Positions 53,640-64,000 of a DNA stretch of 64,000 nt are shown one piece after another (the first letter of the stretch is position 1; each line of letters starts with the position of its first letter). A program made the translations under genes and the position numbers. The DNA comes from Ochotona curzoniae (taxonomy: Eukaryota; Chordata; Mammalia; Lagomorpha; Ochotonidae), in NCBI RefSeq assembly GCF_017591425.1, contig NW_024464918.1:6446001-6510000 (forward strand). The letters run 5' to 3'. Below the pieces are notes generated by a model, which saw nothing but the letters and a program-made list of their open reading frames with translations, ran no database searches and had not been told where the DNA came from.

Positions 53640-54960
53640 CAAGTTTGGACAGTCCCTGGTGGGCACAGGGAGTGCAGCTTAGAATATCTTCCCCCTCTTG
53701 AATACATAATAGGGTGCAGAATGCAGGGGGCTTCAAGCTGGCCCTGGCAGGTAAGGGACTTGCAAGAAGAGAGGGTGAAGAGGGAGGGGATGCCCTGGTG
53801 TGAGACACATGCCACAGGTAAGAGGAGCCTTCCGAAGGAGGTGTGTGGGTTGGTCATCCTCAGGGCCCGGGGGAAACAATGTGTGTGTGAGCTTTACTGT
53901 GGGATTTTGCCAGAGCTGCTTTCTGGTAGGCATGGGTCAGTCTTCATGGAGAAGTGGGAAGAGAAGCCAGATTGAGTTGAGAAATGAAAGGGAGATGAGG
54001 AAATACAGATGAAAATAGACCTCTTCCCCACAGTGCTCGGCTGTGAAGAGCAGAGATCAAGGCAATAGCTGGCAAGGGGCTGGACCAGATGAACTGCAAG
54101 CGCGTTTGTTTCTTATGGGGAAGCAGCCAGTTTACCTCTCTTTTACCCTTCTCTCTTCTTTGTTCTTCCCTCTTCTTAATTTCCATAGATAAATTTAATT
54201 TTGCATCACTTAAAAATGAATTTTAGGTTTGCATGAAAATCCAGAAAGACACTCCCCCCACACACACAGAGAAAGAGAGATCTGAAGCTACTTGAAGAGA
54301 GAAAACATGGATGTTTAATAGAGACTTTCGCTCTGAAGACAAGGGTGGAGTCTACAGCCAAAGGCAGGTGGGTCTTCGAGCCTCTCTCCATGTTGTGTGT
54401 GGCCGCGGTGGGGACCGGGCAATGGATGTAGGTGCTTTGCAATGGGGTTGCAGGAGGAGTACACCCAGGGCTCTTTCTATTGAGTTTTACTGGTGGGAAA
54501 CCTCAGCAGGCTGGGGAGGGGCATTCTCTGTTTCCCAGGGGTGGATGCCACATCTGTCACAGAGGTCTGCGGTGGGCAAGACGGAGAGCTGTGACGGAGG
54601 GTTGAGTGAGCTGTGAGTCACGCAATGCTGGCAACGGCAAAGAGAGTGCTGAGGTTGGCCAACTCCTTCTGAAGAAGCCAGGACTTGTGACACAAGCGCC
54701 TAGTGATGACCCCTGAAGGGCCCCAGGCACAGAAAGCATGGCTCAACTCTCCTATTGCAGAGTGAATTACATAAAGTATCAGTGGAAGTCCAGGCTTCTG
54801 CCCAAATCTGTGGGTATCTGAGGGGTTGGGCATGCACTAGGGGCTCATGGGTGTCTTTCTCTGGATACAGCAATTTTTCCATAGAGCAAAACATCCTATT
54901 TCCTTCCCTCCGCAGGGGTGGTGGGTCAGACAAGCCTGGGTTAAAGACTGAAAATTTGAG
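53640..54960. other. Intergenic, no gene or repeat recognised
   Basis: Unique, GC-moderate sequence. Only a short CA-rich tract near 54250-54270 stands out. Confidence 0.65.
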
Positions 54961-54961
54961 C

Positions 54962-55285
54962 AGGCTCATTTATTCATTTTTACTAGACAGCCAGGATTAC
55001 AGAGAGGAAGAGACAGAGAGAGAATTGAGAACTTCCATCTGCTGGTTCACTCCCCAGATGGCCGCAACGGCCACAGCTAGCTGATTCAAAGACAGGATCA
55101 AGAACTTCTTCTGGGTCTTCCATGTAGATTCAGGGGTAAGAGACTTGGGCTCTCCTCCACTGCTTTCCAAGACCATTAGCAGAGAGCTGGATTGAAGTGG
55201 AGCAGCTGGGACTAGAACCGGCGTCCATGTGCGATGCTGGCACTGCAGGCAGAGGACTAGCCTGAAGGCAACTATGCCACTCCCC
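54962..55285 (-). repeat. SINE, - orientation
   Basis: 'CAGGCTCATTTATTCATTTTTAC', 'CTGCTGGTTCACTCCCCAGATGG', 'TTCTTCTGGGTCTTCC', 'GGACTAGAACCGGCG' and a head near 'ACTATGCCACTCCCC'. Confidence 0.8.
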
Positions 55286-55289
55286 TTTT

Positions 55290-57860
55290 GATATCAGTTC
55301 TATGGACAATATGGTGTGAAGATGATCTTGGGCAAGTCACTTCCCTTGATCAGTTTGCAATTGAACCCATCAGGCTATGTCGTGGTTTGATTCTTGTCTC
55401 TCTGAAATCTCATATCTACCCAGAACCTTAGAATGTGACTGTGGCGAGAAGCTTGTCTGTCCTGGAAGGTGCGAGATTTGAGTTGGTGAGATGAGCTTGC
55501 AGTAGACAGATGACTGGGAAGAAAAGCACCCAGCCGAGTCATTCACAGGCACAGGGTATGCCCCATGAGAGCAACCTCGGGGAGAGAGAACTCCAAGCAC
55601 TGGCTGGGACTTGGGACAAAGCAAGTGAGGCCACAAGGCGAAAGCAAGCAGCCTGGGGCTTCCAGAGAGGGAAGAGCACACAGGAGCAGTAGATGAGTCT
55701 GCGGGGCTAGTCATGCTGAGCCTCCTGTGTGGCGTGACTAGGCAAGCAGGGACACCTGTACCCCTGCAGAGTAAGCCTGGCTCTCTAAGTGTGGGCCGGA
55801 TACTCCCACCTTCCCAGGGTGCACGTGGGGTGCATGCTCAGACTCCACCCCGTTGTGGAGCCAGTTGGCCACCACTCCCTTCCTCAGAAAGAGATGGAAG
55901 GTGGAAGTGAGTCCCCATCTCTGCCTACACACCACGGGGAGCACTCAGTGGGTGGTACTGCTCTTGTTTTCTTTCTGCTGTGGGCGGTATATCACTTACA
56001 GGTACAGTTTTCAATTGTTTTTGCTGTGTTGTTTGTGGGAAGGTTTTTTCCAAGGTATATTTAATTTTTATTTGAAAGGCAGAGTTAGAAAAGACGAGAG
56101 AGAGAATGTGAGAGCTCAGCTTTTGTTGGGGGATTTTGGTGGGGTGGGGGCGGGTGGTGTGTGTTGGTGTCCTGTACAATCTTATTTGGAAATAAGCTTT
56201 TAGCCACAAGTATTAAAGGTAGGGTTCAATGGGATAGTATATTAATTAGGATGGACCCTAAATTTATTGAAGACATGGAAAGAGACAGGTAGATTTAACA
56301 ATGCTTCTGAAAGCCAAGGATTGCTAGTGTCCACTACCAAGAAGGAAGCAGGGGAGACATGGATAGGTTTCCTTAATATTGCCACAGGTTTCCTGTGATG
56401 GGGCATATTGGGTACAGGTGATGTTAGTGGAGACAACACCTGTCGTGCGCGGCTTGCTTAGAATCTCTTTTCTACTTAGTATAGTTGTGTGTATATGGGA
56501 GGTGATGTTTGTGTATGTATGTATGTATGTGGGGGGAAGGGATTTACCCACTGCACTCAAAACTGTGAAGACTTAAGGAAGCAAGTTAGATTAGAGGTAG
56601 GCGGTACAGTTTCCCCAACAAGCCTCCTTGTAAAACCACCAATCACAGAAACAAGGCAAGCGCTCATTATTCTCAGGGACCTCCTTCCTAACACAGAGTT
56701 TGGACAAACTCAAAGACTTCCAGCTGGTATCCTCGTCTCCTTCCAGAATTCAGTGCAGGATCAGGTGACTAGAGGGAAGCCAGGCACCTAGCTCAGAGCC
56801 TACACACTTCTGCAGTCCCTCCTTCTTGTGCAACACTTGTGTGGAAATATTGGGATGGCTGTTGGGCCAAGCTGAGTCTGATCCCCAGGGACCTGGTCCT
56901 GGCAGGCCTCTCGTCTCCTAAGTCACCATCCATCACCAGTTCTTGTTCCTGCTCCCTTTGGCCAGAGAGACAGGGCAGCAGATGCCCACATTGGTCAGTG
57001 CGGAGTGCTATGGCCACGTGGAGTGCTGCACTCAGCTCCCCTGGCCTAGCTGAGGAACAGACGAAAGATGTAGGGCGAAGTCATGACTTGCCCCATGGTA
57101 GACAGAACATCTGAAATAGCAGCAGTGCCCGGACAGCGGGCTGCTTGCTGGTGGTTTCTCCACTCTTCCTGGAAGATTTCAGAGCCTGTGGGCACAGGTG
57201 CCAACGAGGCCTCGCTCCTCCAAGTGCACCAAGGCAGGGTGCACTTCCGTTATTAGCCTTCTTAGGGAGGAAGAGCTGGGGACTTTGGCCACCCAGGTGT
57301 GGATTCCAAGGGATTCACTCACTAGCCTTTGGTGTGTGTCACCCTCCCTCTCTGAACCTCTCTACTCTTAGGGATGAGGCTGTCTGATTTGAAGAGGTAT
57401 TGTGGGAATGAATGAGTCAAGTGACTTTCTCCATGTTTGGGATAAATGGGCATACAACCAATTTGCTTCCTTTGCTCATCAGCTCTTCCCTACATCTCTG
57501 TCTTTAATGTTCATGGAGGGGGGAGGTGGCAACCGCTGCTGGTTCCAACAAAGCAGGAAATGCTGATTGTATGGTAGAAGGAATGGACCCAGTCCTTCTC
57601 AGCTCGCCACTGCCAGCACGGAATGCTGTAATCTGCAGAATCAGAGTGGTTGACTCTGTGGGGTGCCAGGAACTAGCAATGGTGCATTGAGAAGGAGCAG
57701 ACCAGAAACCACACTTGGATGGTCTGGCTCAGGACTGTCTACTTTAGGGCCCTTTGCCAAACCCGATGGCTTCCTCAATTGACCCCTTGGCTCCAGTTTT
57801 ATACCTTGAACTCATCATCTTCCACAATGCCCCAGAGGGAGCTTTCTAAAATGCAGCCCG
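55290..57860. other. Intergenic, mostly unique
   Basis: A fragment of a SINE start at 56055-56120 (TTTTTATTTGAAAGGCAGAG) and a GTAT repeat at 56511-56531 are present. Nothing else recognised. Confidence 0.65.
56511..56531. repeat. (GTAT) microsatellite
   Basis: GTGTATGTATGTATGTATGT, about four to five units. Confidence 0.9.
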
Positions 57861-57864
57861 AAGG

Positions 57865-58150
57865 GGCAGTGTTGGGGCACATTGAGTAAAGCCACTGCTT
57901 ATCACAACGTTATCCTATATTGGAGTGCTGGTTCCAGTTCCCGCTGTTCTACTTTCCATCCAGCCTCCTGCCAATGTGCCTAAGAGAGCAGTGAGTGATG
58001 GCACAACAGCCAGACCCCTCAGTTGCCGACAGGCTGGATGGAGTTTCAGAGTTCTGATTTTGGCCTGGCCAGCGTTGGATGCTGAGGGCATTTGAGGAGT
58101 GAACCAGTGGTTGACAGATCTCTGTCTCTTCCCCTCTCCCCTCACTCTTC
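57865..58150 (+). repeat. Old SINE, + orientation
   Basis: 'GGCAGTGTTGGGGCACATTG', 'GAGTGCTGGTTCCAGTTCCC', 'CATTTGAGGAGTGAACCAGTGG'. Older subfamily, no clean tail. Confidence 0.75.
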
Positions 58151-58404
58151 TCTTGAGACAGACTATTTGTATCACTTCCCTGACTTCCTCAGTGACTCCC
58201 TATTGATTAGGACTTTCTTTTTGAAATCATGGGACTTATGTTCTGTTCATGGCTATGGAACCAATTTAGTGGTTTGTAACCAGCATTAAAAAACTTAATA
58301 CATGAAATACCATCCTTTATCACATGTGTTATTATGAGATATTTATTTTAGATTTTTAAGAAGTTAAATATGCGTTCTAAGCCAGAATTTGAGATATCAT
58401 ATTT

Positions 58405-59030
58405 GACAGGTTCTTTGGGGGAAGTTTTGACATTTATAATTTTAAATGACTTTGTATTGAGCCATAACGTATCATATATTCAGTAAAGTGCACAAGACTT
58501 AAGTGCACAGCTTGATAAATTTTTCCATATGTGTTCTCTCATTTAACCACCACCCACATTGAGATGTACGACATTCTGGCATCCCAGAAGGCTACTCCAA
58601 CAACACTCTCCCCCCGAGGACATCGCTGCTTTGACTGCTGCAATCATGGATTCGTTTTGCCTATTCTTGAATTTCATGTGTATAGAACCAAAGATTTTCT
58701 ATTATTTTAGGGTTTTGGCTTCCCAGCTCTACACTGTGTCCCTGAGACACACTGAACGCTGTTGGTGGTTGTCGTTAGTTCATTTCTTTGTTTATTTCAT
58801 TGTATGACTACCTCCCGGTTCAGCACTCCAGCTCTGCTGCTACAGAACCTTCGGGCCGTCCCCAGGTTTACCTGCTGCAGACAAGTCATTTATGCATCTT
58901 TTTGACTTTGTCTTTTTTTTTTGGGGGGGGGGCGGCCCACTCATTTCTTTTGGTCATAATAATAGGAGTGAAATTTCTGACTCACACGGGTGATACATAA
59001 GTTTCTAAATTTTTTATGACTCTTATTTTT
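58405..59030 (-). mobile_element. Old L1 3' end, - orientation
   Basis: 'TTGTATTGAGCCATAACGTATC', 'AAAGTGCACAAGACTTAAGTG', 'TTTAACCACCACCCACATTGAG' and 'AATAATAGGAGTGAAATTTC' follow the antisense order of an ancient L1 3' region. No coding potential left. Confidence 0.7.
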
Positions 59031-59039
59031 AATATTTTA

Positions 59040-59960
59040 TACAGTTGAGAGAGATACATACCCCTGTGAGCCTCTGATTAGGGTGGAGAGGGTCCAGGTA
59101 CGGAGGAAGGTGGATGGAACAAAGATTTTAATAATCTTTTCTCTGTGTCTGCAAGGCAGGAAGGAAAAGGGGCTGCTCCTTGCTGTTAAACTATAAGCAC
59201 CCAGGGGTGAGGAACAGTCATTTGATAACATGTTAGATACCCCAAAGTGGGGAAGAATGTTTTGAGGTGTTACTTGAGTGTTTTTGATAGCTTTGAGATA
59301 TCACCATGGTTGAGAAAATCTTTCCAAAGTCCATTTGCTGACCATGTTCCCCTAAGTGTATCCATGTGCATCTGCAGACTCAGACACTTGCTGCAACTCT
59401 TGGACAGGAGGGTTATTCAAGCTCTTCTGCTTTACATCCCCCAAAGAAGCACTAGGTGTCTACTGCTGGCCTAGATGAACTGGCTGTCCTGTCCCCCGTG
59501 GACATCTGGGTGTGCTGTCCACTGCACAGGCATTAGCAACTTGAGGAGGCCCAGTCTGGAAACATACTCCTAGGTTGGACCACATACGTTGTGCTTTTCC
59601 CTATGGCTGGGGTTTGATTCCAGTGGCCTAGCTGGGGAGTTCCCCAAGAAACTTTACCTGGGGTGACCTCAGACGTGAGTCTTGTGTGCACCAACCAGTG
59701 CAGGGTCAGGTTTGGTCTACCACCACCTGCATCAGCCAGTGCTCACACTGTTGGATGCAGCTGCCTGGTCAGTTCTGCCTTCCCCAAGCTCATTTCTCAC
59801 ACACACTGATGAGTACTTCCTCCCAGTCAAGCCCTGATCCTCATGCATGCCTGTGGGTGCTGCCACCTGGTTGGGGTGACCCCCCAGTAATGGCCACAGG
59901 GCCTGCCCCCAGCCCTGGTTTTTGTGTGTGTCAGCAGGTGCTGTGGCCTAGACTATCCTA
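59040..59960 (-). repeat. Long interspersed repeat, copy 2 of 2 (likely L1-derived)
   Basis: Collinear with 16290-17010 (see that entry) and extends further to the right. It contains 'TGGCCTAGATGAACTGGCTG', 'GTGCACCAACCAGTGCAGGG'. Orientation inferred. Confidence 0.6.
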
Positions 59961-60124
59961 AGAGATGCATTATAACATGATGCAGAATTTCCAAGACTGT
60001 TTGAGATCTGTAGACATATGTTTATGTATGTAGGACATACATGTATGTATTAGCATATAGTTCAGATTTCCATGTAAAATACAGGTGTACTTCCACAAGT
60101 TCACAGAAAATGAAACTAAAAGAT

Positions 60125-60275
60125 CAGTTGGGGACTGGTACATTAAGCTACTGCCTGTGGCCAATTTCAGTCATGTGTGCTCTGGTTCCAATCCGGCACC
60201 CTACTTGTGTGCCTGGGAAGACAGCAGAGGATGGCCAAAGTGCTTGGACTCTGCCATCCATGTGGAAGACCTAGT
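60125..60275 (+). repeat. Partial SINE, + orientation
   Basis: 'CTCTGGTTCCAATCCGGCACCC', 'GGAAGACAGCAGAGGATGGCC', 'CATCCATGTGGAAGACC'. Truncated at the 3' side. Confidence 0.65.
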
Positions 60276-60279
60276 CTAG

Positions 60280-61095
60280 TTTCTATGCACAACACAGCAT
60301 GGCTTACCCAGCAGAACATTAGCCCACATCTCATTTAAACTGCTCCATCTCCCACTGGCTGTTCCTGTTGCTCTTCCATCTTTTGAAAAATCTTTTCTTT
60401 GTGAATTCCAACCTGTCTCTGAAAGTTCGTTGATATTTTTAGTGTTTCAGGAAGCCATCCCTGTCCATGCCTCTCTCCTCTTCCTTTTTCCTCTGTATAA
60501 CATGTCTATCCATCTATCTCAATGTTTAGTGCCTTGAAATTGTTGCTTCTGTTAGTTTGTTTTATTGTCCATGATCTCCTGTGACAAAGTAGGATCCTCC
60601 ACTTTTAGAGTTTAGGGTGAACATGTGTTGTTCTGTTTTCCCACACCCCCCTCCATTATCCCTTCTTTTAGTAACTTTTGCTCACCTTGGGTGGCTCAGT
60701 CGTGTCCCATCCACCTGGTGTCAAAGGAGACTGAGGTCTCCGTTTCTCAGGATTTCCTGTATCTCCGCACATAGGGCCTGGTACCTTAGCTAGATGGGAG
60801 GGTATCTGGAAAGCATGGACCCCGTTGTCTGTTTCCCCATCCTTGTAAGTGGTATATCCCATTACATATCAGACACTACACTCATGTTTTACATTTTTTA
60901 ACTTCATTTTTCACAGAGGTCACATGGCGCATGAGGGGGTCCTATTATCCTTGTTTACAAATAATGACTCGGGTTCAGAGTGGCTTCATGGTGCATGGCT
61001 CATGTATTCATAGATCTGGAACTTACTCCAAATACTCAGGGCTACTTTTGCATAGATGGTACTGCAATAAACTTTCCTCTTGAGAGATGATAGAC
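60280..61095. other. Intergenic, nothing recognised
   Basis: AT-rich unique sequence; no gene or repeat that I can support. Confidence 0.65.
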
Positions 61096-61099
61096 AAAG

Positions 61100-61770
61100 G
61101 AAATAATTTTCATGTACAGGTAGGTTTTTTTTTTTATCGGTATTTCGGGGTGAGTCCCTTACCTGCTTCTAAACATTGTATAGGTGTCACTACTTTATGC
61201 TGTTTCGGCTTCTCTTGCTTCTGATAAATTGCTTCTCTGTATAGAGTGTCTGTCTCTGGAGGCCTTTGTAATTTTATTTTTAGTCTTCAGTCATTTGCTT
61301 TAGATGTGCCTACGTGTCTTGTCTTCGCATTTACCGTAATTTAGACTTTTGAGTTTCTTGGCCCTGTGGAATTTTTTTTTTTTTTATTAAATTTGAAAAC
61401 ATGTCAGCCATGGTTTTTGCAGTTTTTTCTGTCGGAATGCTTCTCACCGCTTCTAAGATTTGGATGACTTTTTTGTAGATTACCTGAATTTGACCTATTG
61501 AGGTTCTGATCAAATTTTTAAAATATTGTCTTCATTTTGGGGGCTCAGTATAGAACTTTTCTATTGAGTTCATTTACTTTCAGTTATAGTTTCACAGTAT
61601 GCCATTATCCTCTCTAGTGAGATTTTTATTTCAGTCATTATAAGTTTCAACTTTTAGATTTACAATTGGCTTCGTTTTTGAGTTTTCTCATCCCTTGAGA
61701 CTCACTAATTCTTTCACCTATTTATCTCTTCCTATAAAAATGTAAAATATTTCAACGTTCTTAAAAATTT
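61100..61770 (-). mobile_element. Old L1 ORF1 region relic, - orientation
   Basis: 'ATTAAATTTGAAAACATGTCAG', 'CCTCTCTAGTGAGATTTTTATTT' + 'CAGTCATTATAAGTTTCAAC' are antisense to the ORF1 coiled-coil segment of ancient L1. Frames are broken. Confidence 0.65.
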
Positions 61771-61780
61771 ATTGCTCTAT

Positions 61781-61972
61781 GGCCAGGTCTGGGCCAGGCC
61801 AAAGCCAGGAGCTTCCTCTGGGTCTCCCACTTGGGCTCAGGGGCCCAAATACTTGGGGCCATTCTGTGCTAATTTCCTAGGTGCCTTAATAGAGAGCTGG
61901 ATTGGAAGTGAAACAGCTGGGATGCAGGGACTGCAAGAGGCAGCTTAACCCACTATGTCACAGCGCCAGCTC
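61781..61972 (-). repeat. Partial SINE, - orientation
   Basis: 'CTGGGCCAGGCCAAAGCCAGG', 'GGGTCTCCCACTTGGGC', 'AGAGCTGGATTGGAAGTG', ends 'ACTATGTCACAGCGCCAGC'. Confidence 0.8.
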
Positions 61973-61979
61973 CACTTGC

Positions 61980-62860
61980 TCTTTTGTCATGTATTCTTGG
62001 TTCTTTGTACACCAAATGACTTTTTCTTGGATGTTAATTCTGTAAAATAAGGTCTTGAGTCTCAAGATTCTGTTATCTTCTATGAAAACCATCAGGTTTT
62101 GCCCTAGCAGGTGGTTAAATTGCCAAAAGATCAACTTAGTCCTGTGGAAGCTTAGTTTTGGCTTCTGCTGGAGATGGTCTCTTTTAACTTTGCCCTTTGC
62201 CCTACATGCTCTTGGCACGTGGTCTTGGCTCTAGAATGTGGTCCTTGCTCTCAAGGTGAGGCCCTGAATGAGTTTCAACTGAAAAGCCACTGTGTTTACA
62301 AAGCGTCTCTCATTTAGCAGGCTTGAATTCCAAATTCTGTACCACTCATTAGACTTTCTGCAGTTTCTTTCCTCTGGGTATCTTAGAGACATCCTATTAA
62401 AGAACTGTTTAGTGTAAGCTTGTGGTTTGAGGGGAATTGACCGCATAGATTTTAGGGTACCGATTCTGTGATGACCTCATGTGCAGGGTTTGCCCCTGTC
62501 ATGTTTAGCCAGCCAGTTCCCTCTGTGCGATACAGAAAGGGATGCAGCAGCAGGGGCGTAGCTGCTATTGCCATCCTCACCCACCGTGCTGCCTTTATTC
62601 CAGGCTGTGTCCTTTGCATTTCAACCTCCTCTTGGCAACTTCCTAGTGCTGTGAAAGAGTTGTTCTTAAACTATTTTGTCCAGATTATAAACTTATTACA
62701 AAAGGATGGCTGGTAAAGCCATCCTGCTGTGGCTGCAGCCAGAAACTTCCCCCTTGCTTTACTCCCCAGGATCTCAGCTCCAGTGAATAGAGAAGAAAGA
62801 AGTGAGGCAGACATAACGAAGAGCCCCGGGGGGAAGCCCAGCAGGGAGAAGAGTCGCATT
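61980..62860. other. Intergenic, nothing recognised
   Basis: Unique mixed sequence with no gene signal. Confidence 0.65.
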
Positions 62861-62861
62861 G

Positions 62862-62985
62862 ATACAATGATGGTTAAGAACATAGACTTGGGATCAAATC
62901 CCAATCCTGCCACGAAACAACTGCGTGATCTTGAGCATGTGGCTTAATCCCGTGGGACCAGTGTTCTCATTTGTTAAGGGGGAAA
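62862..62985 (+). repeat. MIR SINE relic
   Basis: 'GGTTAAGAACATAGACTTGGG', 'CAAATCCCAATCCTGCCACG' and 'GCGTGATCTTGAGCATGTGGC' match MIR in order; one of the clearest MIRs here. Confidence 0.8.
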
Positions 62986-63002
62986 TGACATGTTTTCACA
63001 GA

Positions 63003-63300
63003 TGTCTTTTTATTTATTTAAGCAGAATGATTGGGGGAATAGAGAGAGAGAGAGAGAGAATCTGTGTCTATCTGCTGGTTCACTCCCCCAGTATTTGCAA
63101 TAGCCAGAGATGAGCTAATCTGAAGCCAGGAGCCAGGAGCTTCTTCTGGGTCTTCTACATGGGTCACCCGTGGCTGCTTTCCCAGGCCAGAAGCAGGGAG
63201 CTGAATGGGAAGTGGAGCAGCTGGGTGTCTGTACACTGTACACTGGTGTCTGTATGGGATGCTGGTGCTGCAGGTGAAACACCAGCCTGTGGCTTGAGCA
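63003..63300 (-). repeat. SINE, - orientation, with AG tract
   Basis: Starts TTTTTATTTATTTAAGCAG, an AG tract at 63041-63059, 'CTGCTGGTTCACTCCCCCAG', 'CAGGAGCTTCTTCTGGG', head side 'TATGGGATGCTGGTGCTGCAGG'. Confidence 0.85.
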
Positions 63301-63334
63301 GGACTGGATTGGTTTTTTTCCCCTTCATATCTTT

Positions 63335-63830
63335 ATTTTTTTTTAATTATATTTTTGACAATCCTTACATAGTTAATTAGGATAAAAAGGTTCAAGGGCT
63401 ACAGGAAAGTGGGTAAGACTATTATTTCCATATTGTTTCCTTCATATATCTCAGGTAAAAAGGGATATAGAGGGAGAAGCCCCACCCAGTCTCCCACCCA
63501 CCCCAAGTCCCGGATGGCATGGGGACTGCTCTGAGATACTTGCTCAAGTGGTTTTGATAGTTCACCTTTTATGAATCGCTGCCAATCTCGCCACTCCAAG
63601 CACGATGAGGTCGTCGAAGAATCCGCTAATTGACACAGTCCCTCATAGTCGCCATTTGTCCAGTGTTTCTCTGCCAACAAATAGCTGAGGTGGTTGATTG
63701 ACTTGTTCTGTCTTATCTTGGTTAGGGTTCTGAGTCCAGCATTTCGATTGGGCATACCCTAAAGAAATTTTGAGGTATTCCCAGCCCAGGTTCTTGTGTG
63801 TTCTAGCAAGCACAGGGCCCGGCACAAGGA
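63335..63830 (-). mobile_element. L1-like 3' end, - orientation
   Basis: The plus strand opens with TTTTTTTTAATTATATTTTTG (A-tail on the minus strand), then 'AATCCTTACATAGTTAATTAGG', 'AAGGTTCAAGGGCTACAGG' and a CCCACCC-rich block, the antisense of a lagomorph L1 3' UTR as I remember it. CpG dinucleotides survive (for example GAGGTCGTCGAAG), suggesting a fairly recent insertion. Confidence 0.65.
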
Positions 63831-63851
63831 CTGGATTGATTTTAAAGGGTC

Positions 63852-64000
63852 TGCTTTGGGTTGGGTGTTGTGGTGTGGCAAGCTCAGCTGCAGCCCGAGT
63901 TATCGGTATCCCGTATCTGCTGCTGGAAATCCTAGCTCTGCTTTTTCTGATCCAGCTCCCCACCAATGCCATGGAGGCAGTAGAAGATAGTTCAAGATTC
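63852..64000 (+). repeat. SINE, + orientation, cut by window end
   Basis: 'GTTGGGTGTTGTGGTGTGGC' head, 'CTGCTGGAAATCCTAGCTCTGC', 'CAGCTCCCCACCAATGCC'. Older subfamily. Confidence 0.7.

Noticed and set aside
43160..64000. A second protein-coding gene downstream of SLIT3
   Set aside because: No chain of open frames with splice sites and recognisable protein similarity was found; longest frames are repeat-derived.
1..64000. CRISPR array, operon, tRNA or rRNA genes
   Set aside because: The DNA is mammalian; the tRNA-like boxes seen are SINE heads, and no regularly spaced direct repeats fit an array.

Overview
The window is mammalian nuclear DNA holding the 3' end of a single-copy developmental gene plus flanking intergenic DNA. 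Eleven consecutive coding exons on the + strand (2205-42794) splice in frame, with GT-AG introns throughout, into the last 616 codons and stop of a SLIT protein. Residue-level similarity to the human and mouse proteins I remember identifies it as SLIT3, an axon-guidance and angiogenic ligand of ROBO receptors. The interspersed repeats point to a lagomorph. About 30 tRNA-derived C-type SINE copies are present, and their consensus (a 'GATCCCATATGGG' block and an AATAAA-rich tail) looks like pika (Ochotona) rather than rabbit; the species call is inference from memory.

Layout. 1-2204 is intron upstream of the first visible exon and begins with a MER2/Tigger-like DNA transposon. 2205-36954 holds ten internal exons: EGF1 to EGF6, the laminin-G/LNS domain, then EGF7 to EGF9. 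They are separated by introns of 1.0 to 9.0 kb. The introns contain SINEs, decayed DNA transposons, L1 pieces, a GC-rich minisatellite and several homeobox/POU-motif patches that look like non-coding conserved elements. 36955-42558 is the last intron, largely an old L1 interrupted by SINEs. 42559-42794 is the last coding exon (C-terminal cystine knot), followed by an AU-rich 3' UTR with AATAAA signals at 43117 and 43148. From about 43.2 to 64 kb I find no gene. This part is quiet unique sequence to about 47.9 kb, then a dense SINE/L1 cluster (48.1-51.4 kb), then mixed unique sequence and old L1/SINE relics to the end.

The exons together encode the C-terminal half of SLIT3, that is everything after the fourth leucine-rich-repeat domain (ROBO binding lies upstream, outside the window). 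This half covers the EGF stalk, the region of proteolytic processing, the LNS domain and the basic cystine knot that binds heparan sulfate. No frameshift or stop interrupts the reading frame, and nothing suggests a pseudogene.

The short six-frame open reading frames elsewhere are chance or repeat-derived. I found no CRISPR, operon, tRNA, rRNA or clear new protein-coding system. The points worth a second look are repeat architecture (a nearly perfect 0.44-kb SINE palindrome, an L1 with intact target duplication, a SINE-punctured L1), splice-adjacent repeats, and candidate regulatory patches in SLIT3 introns.
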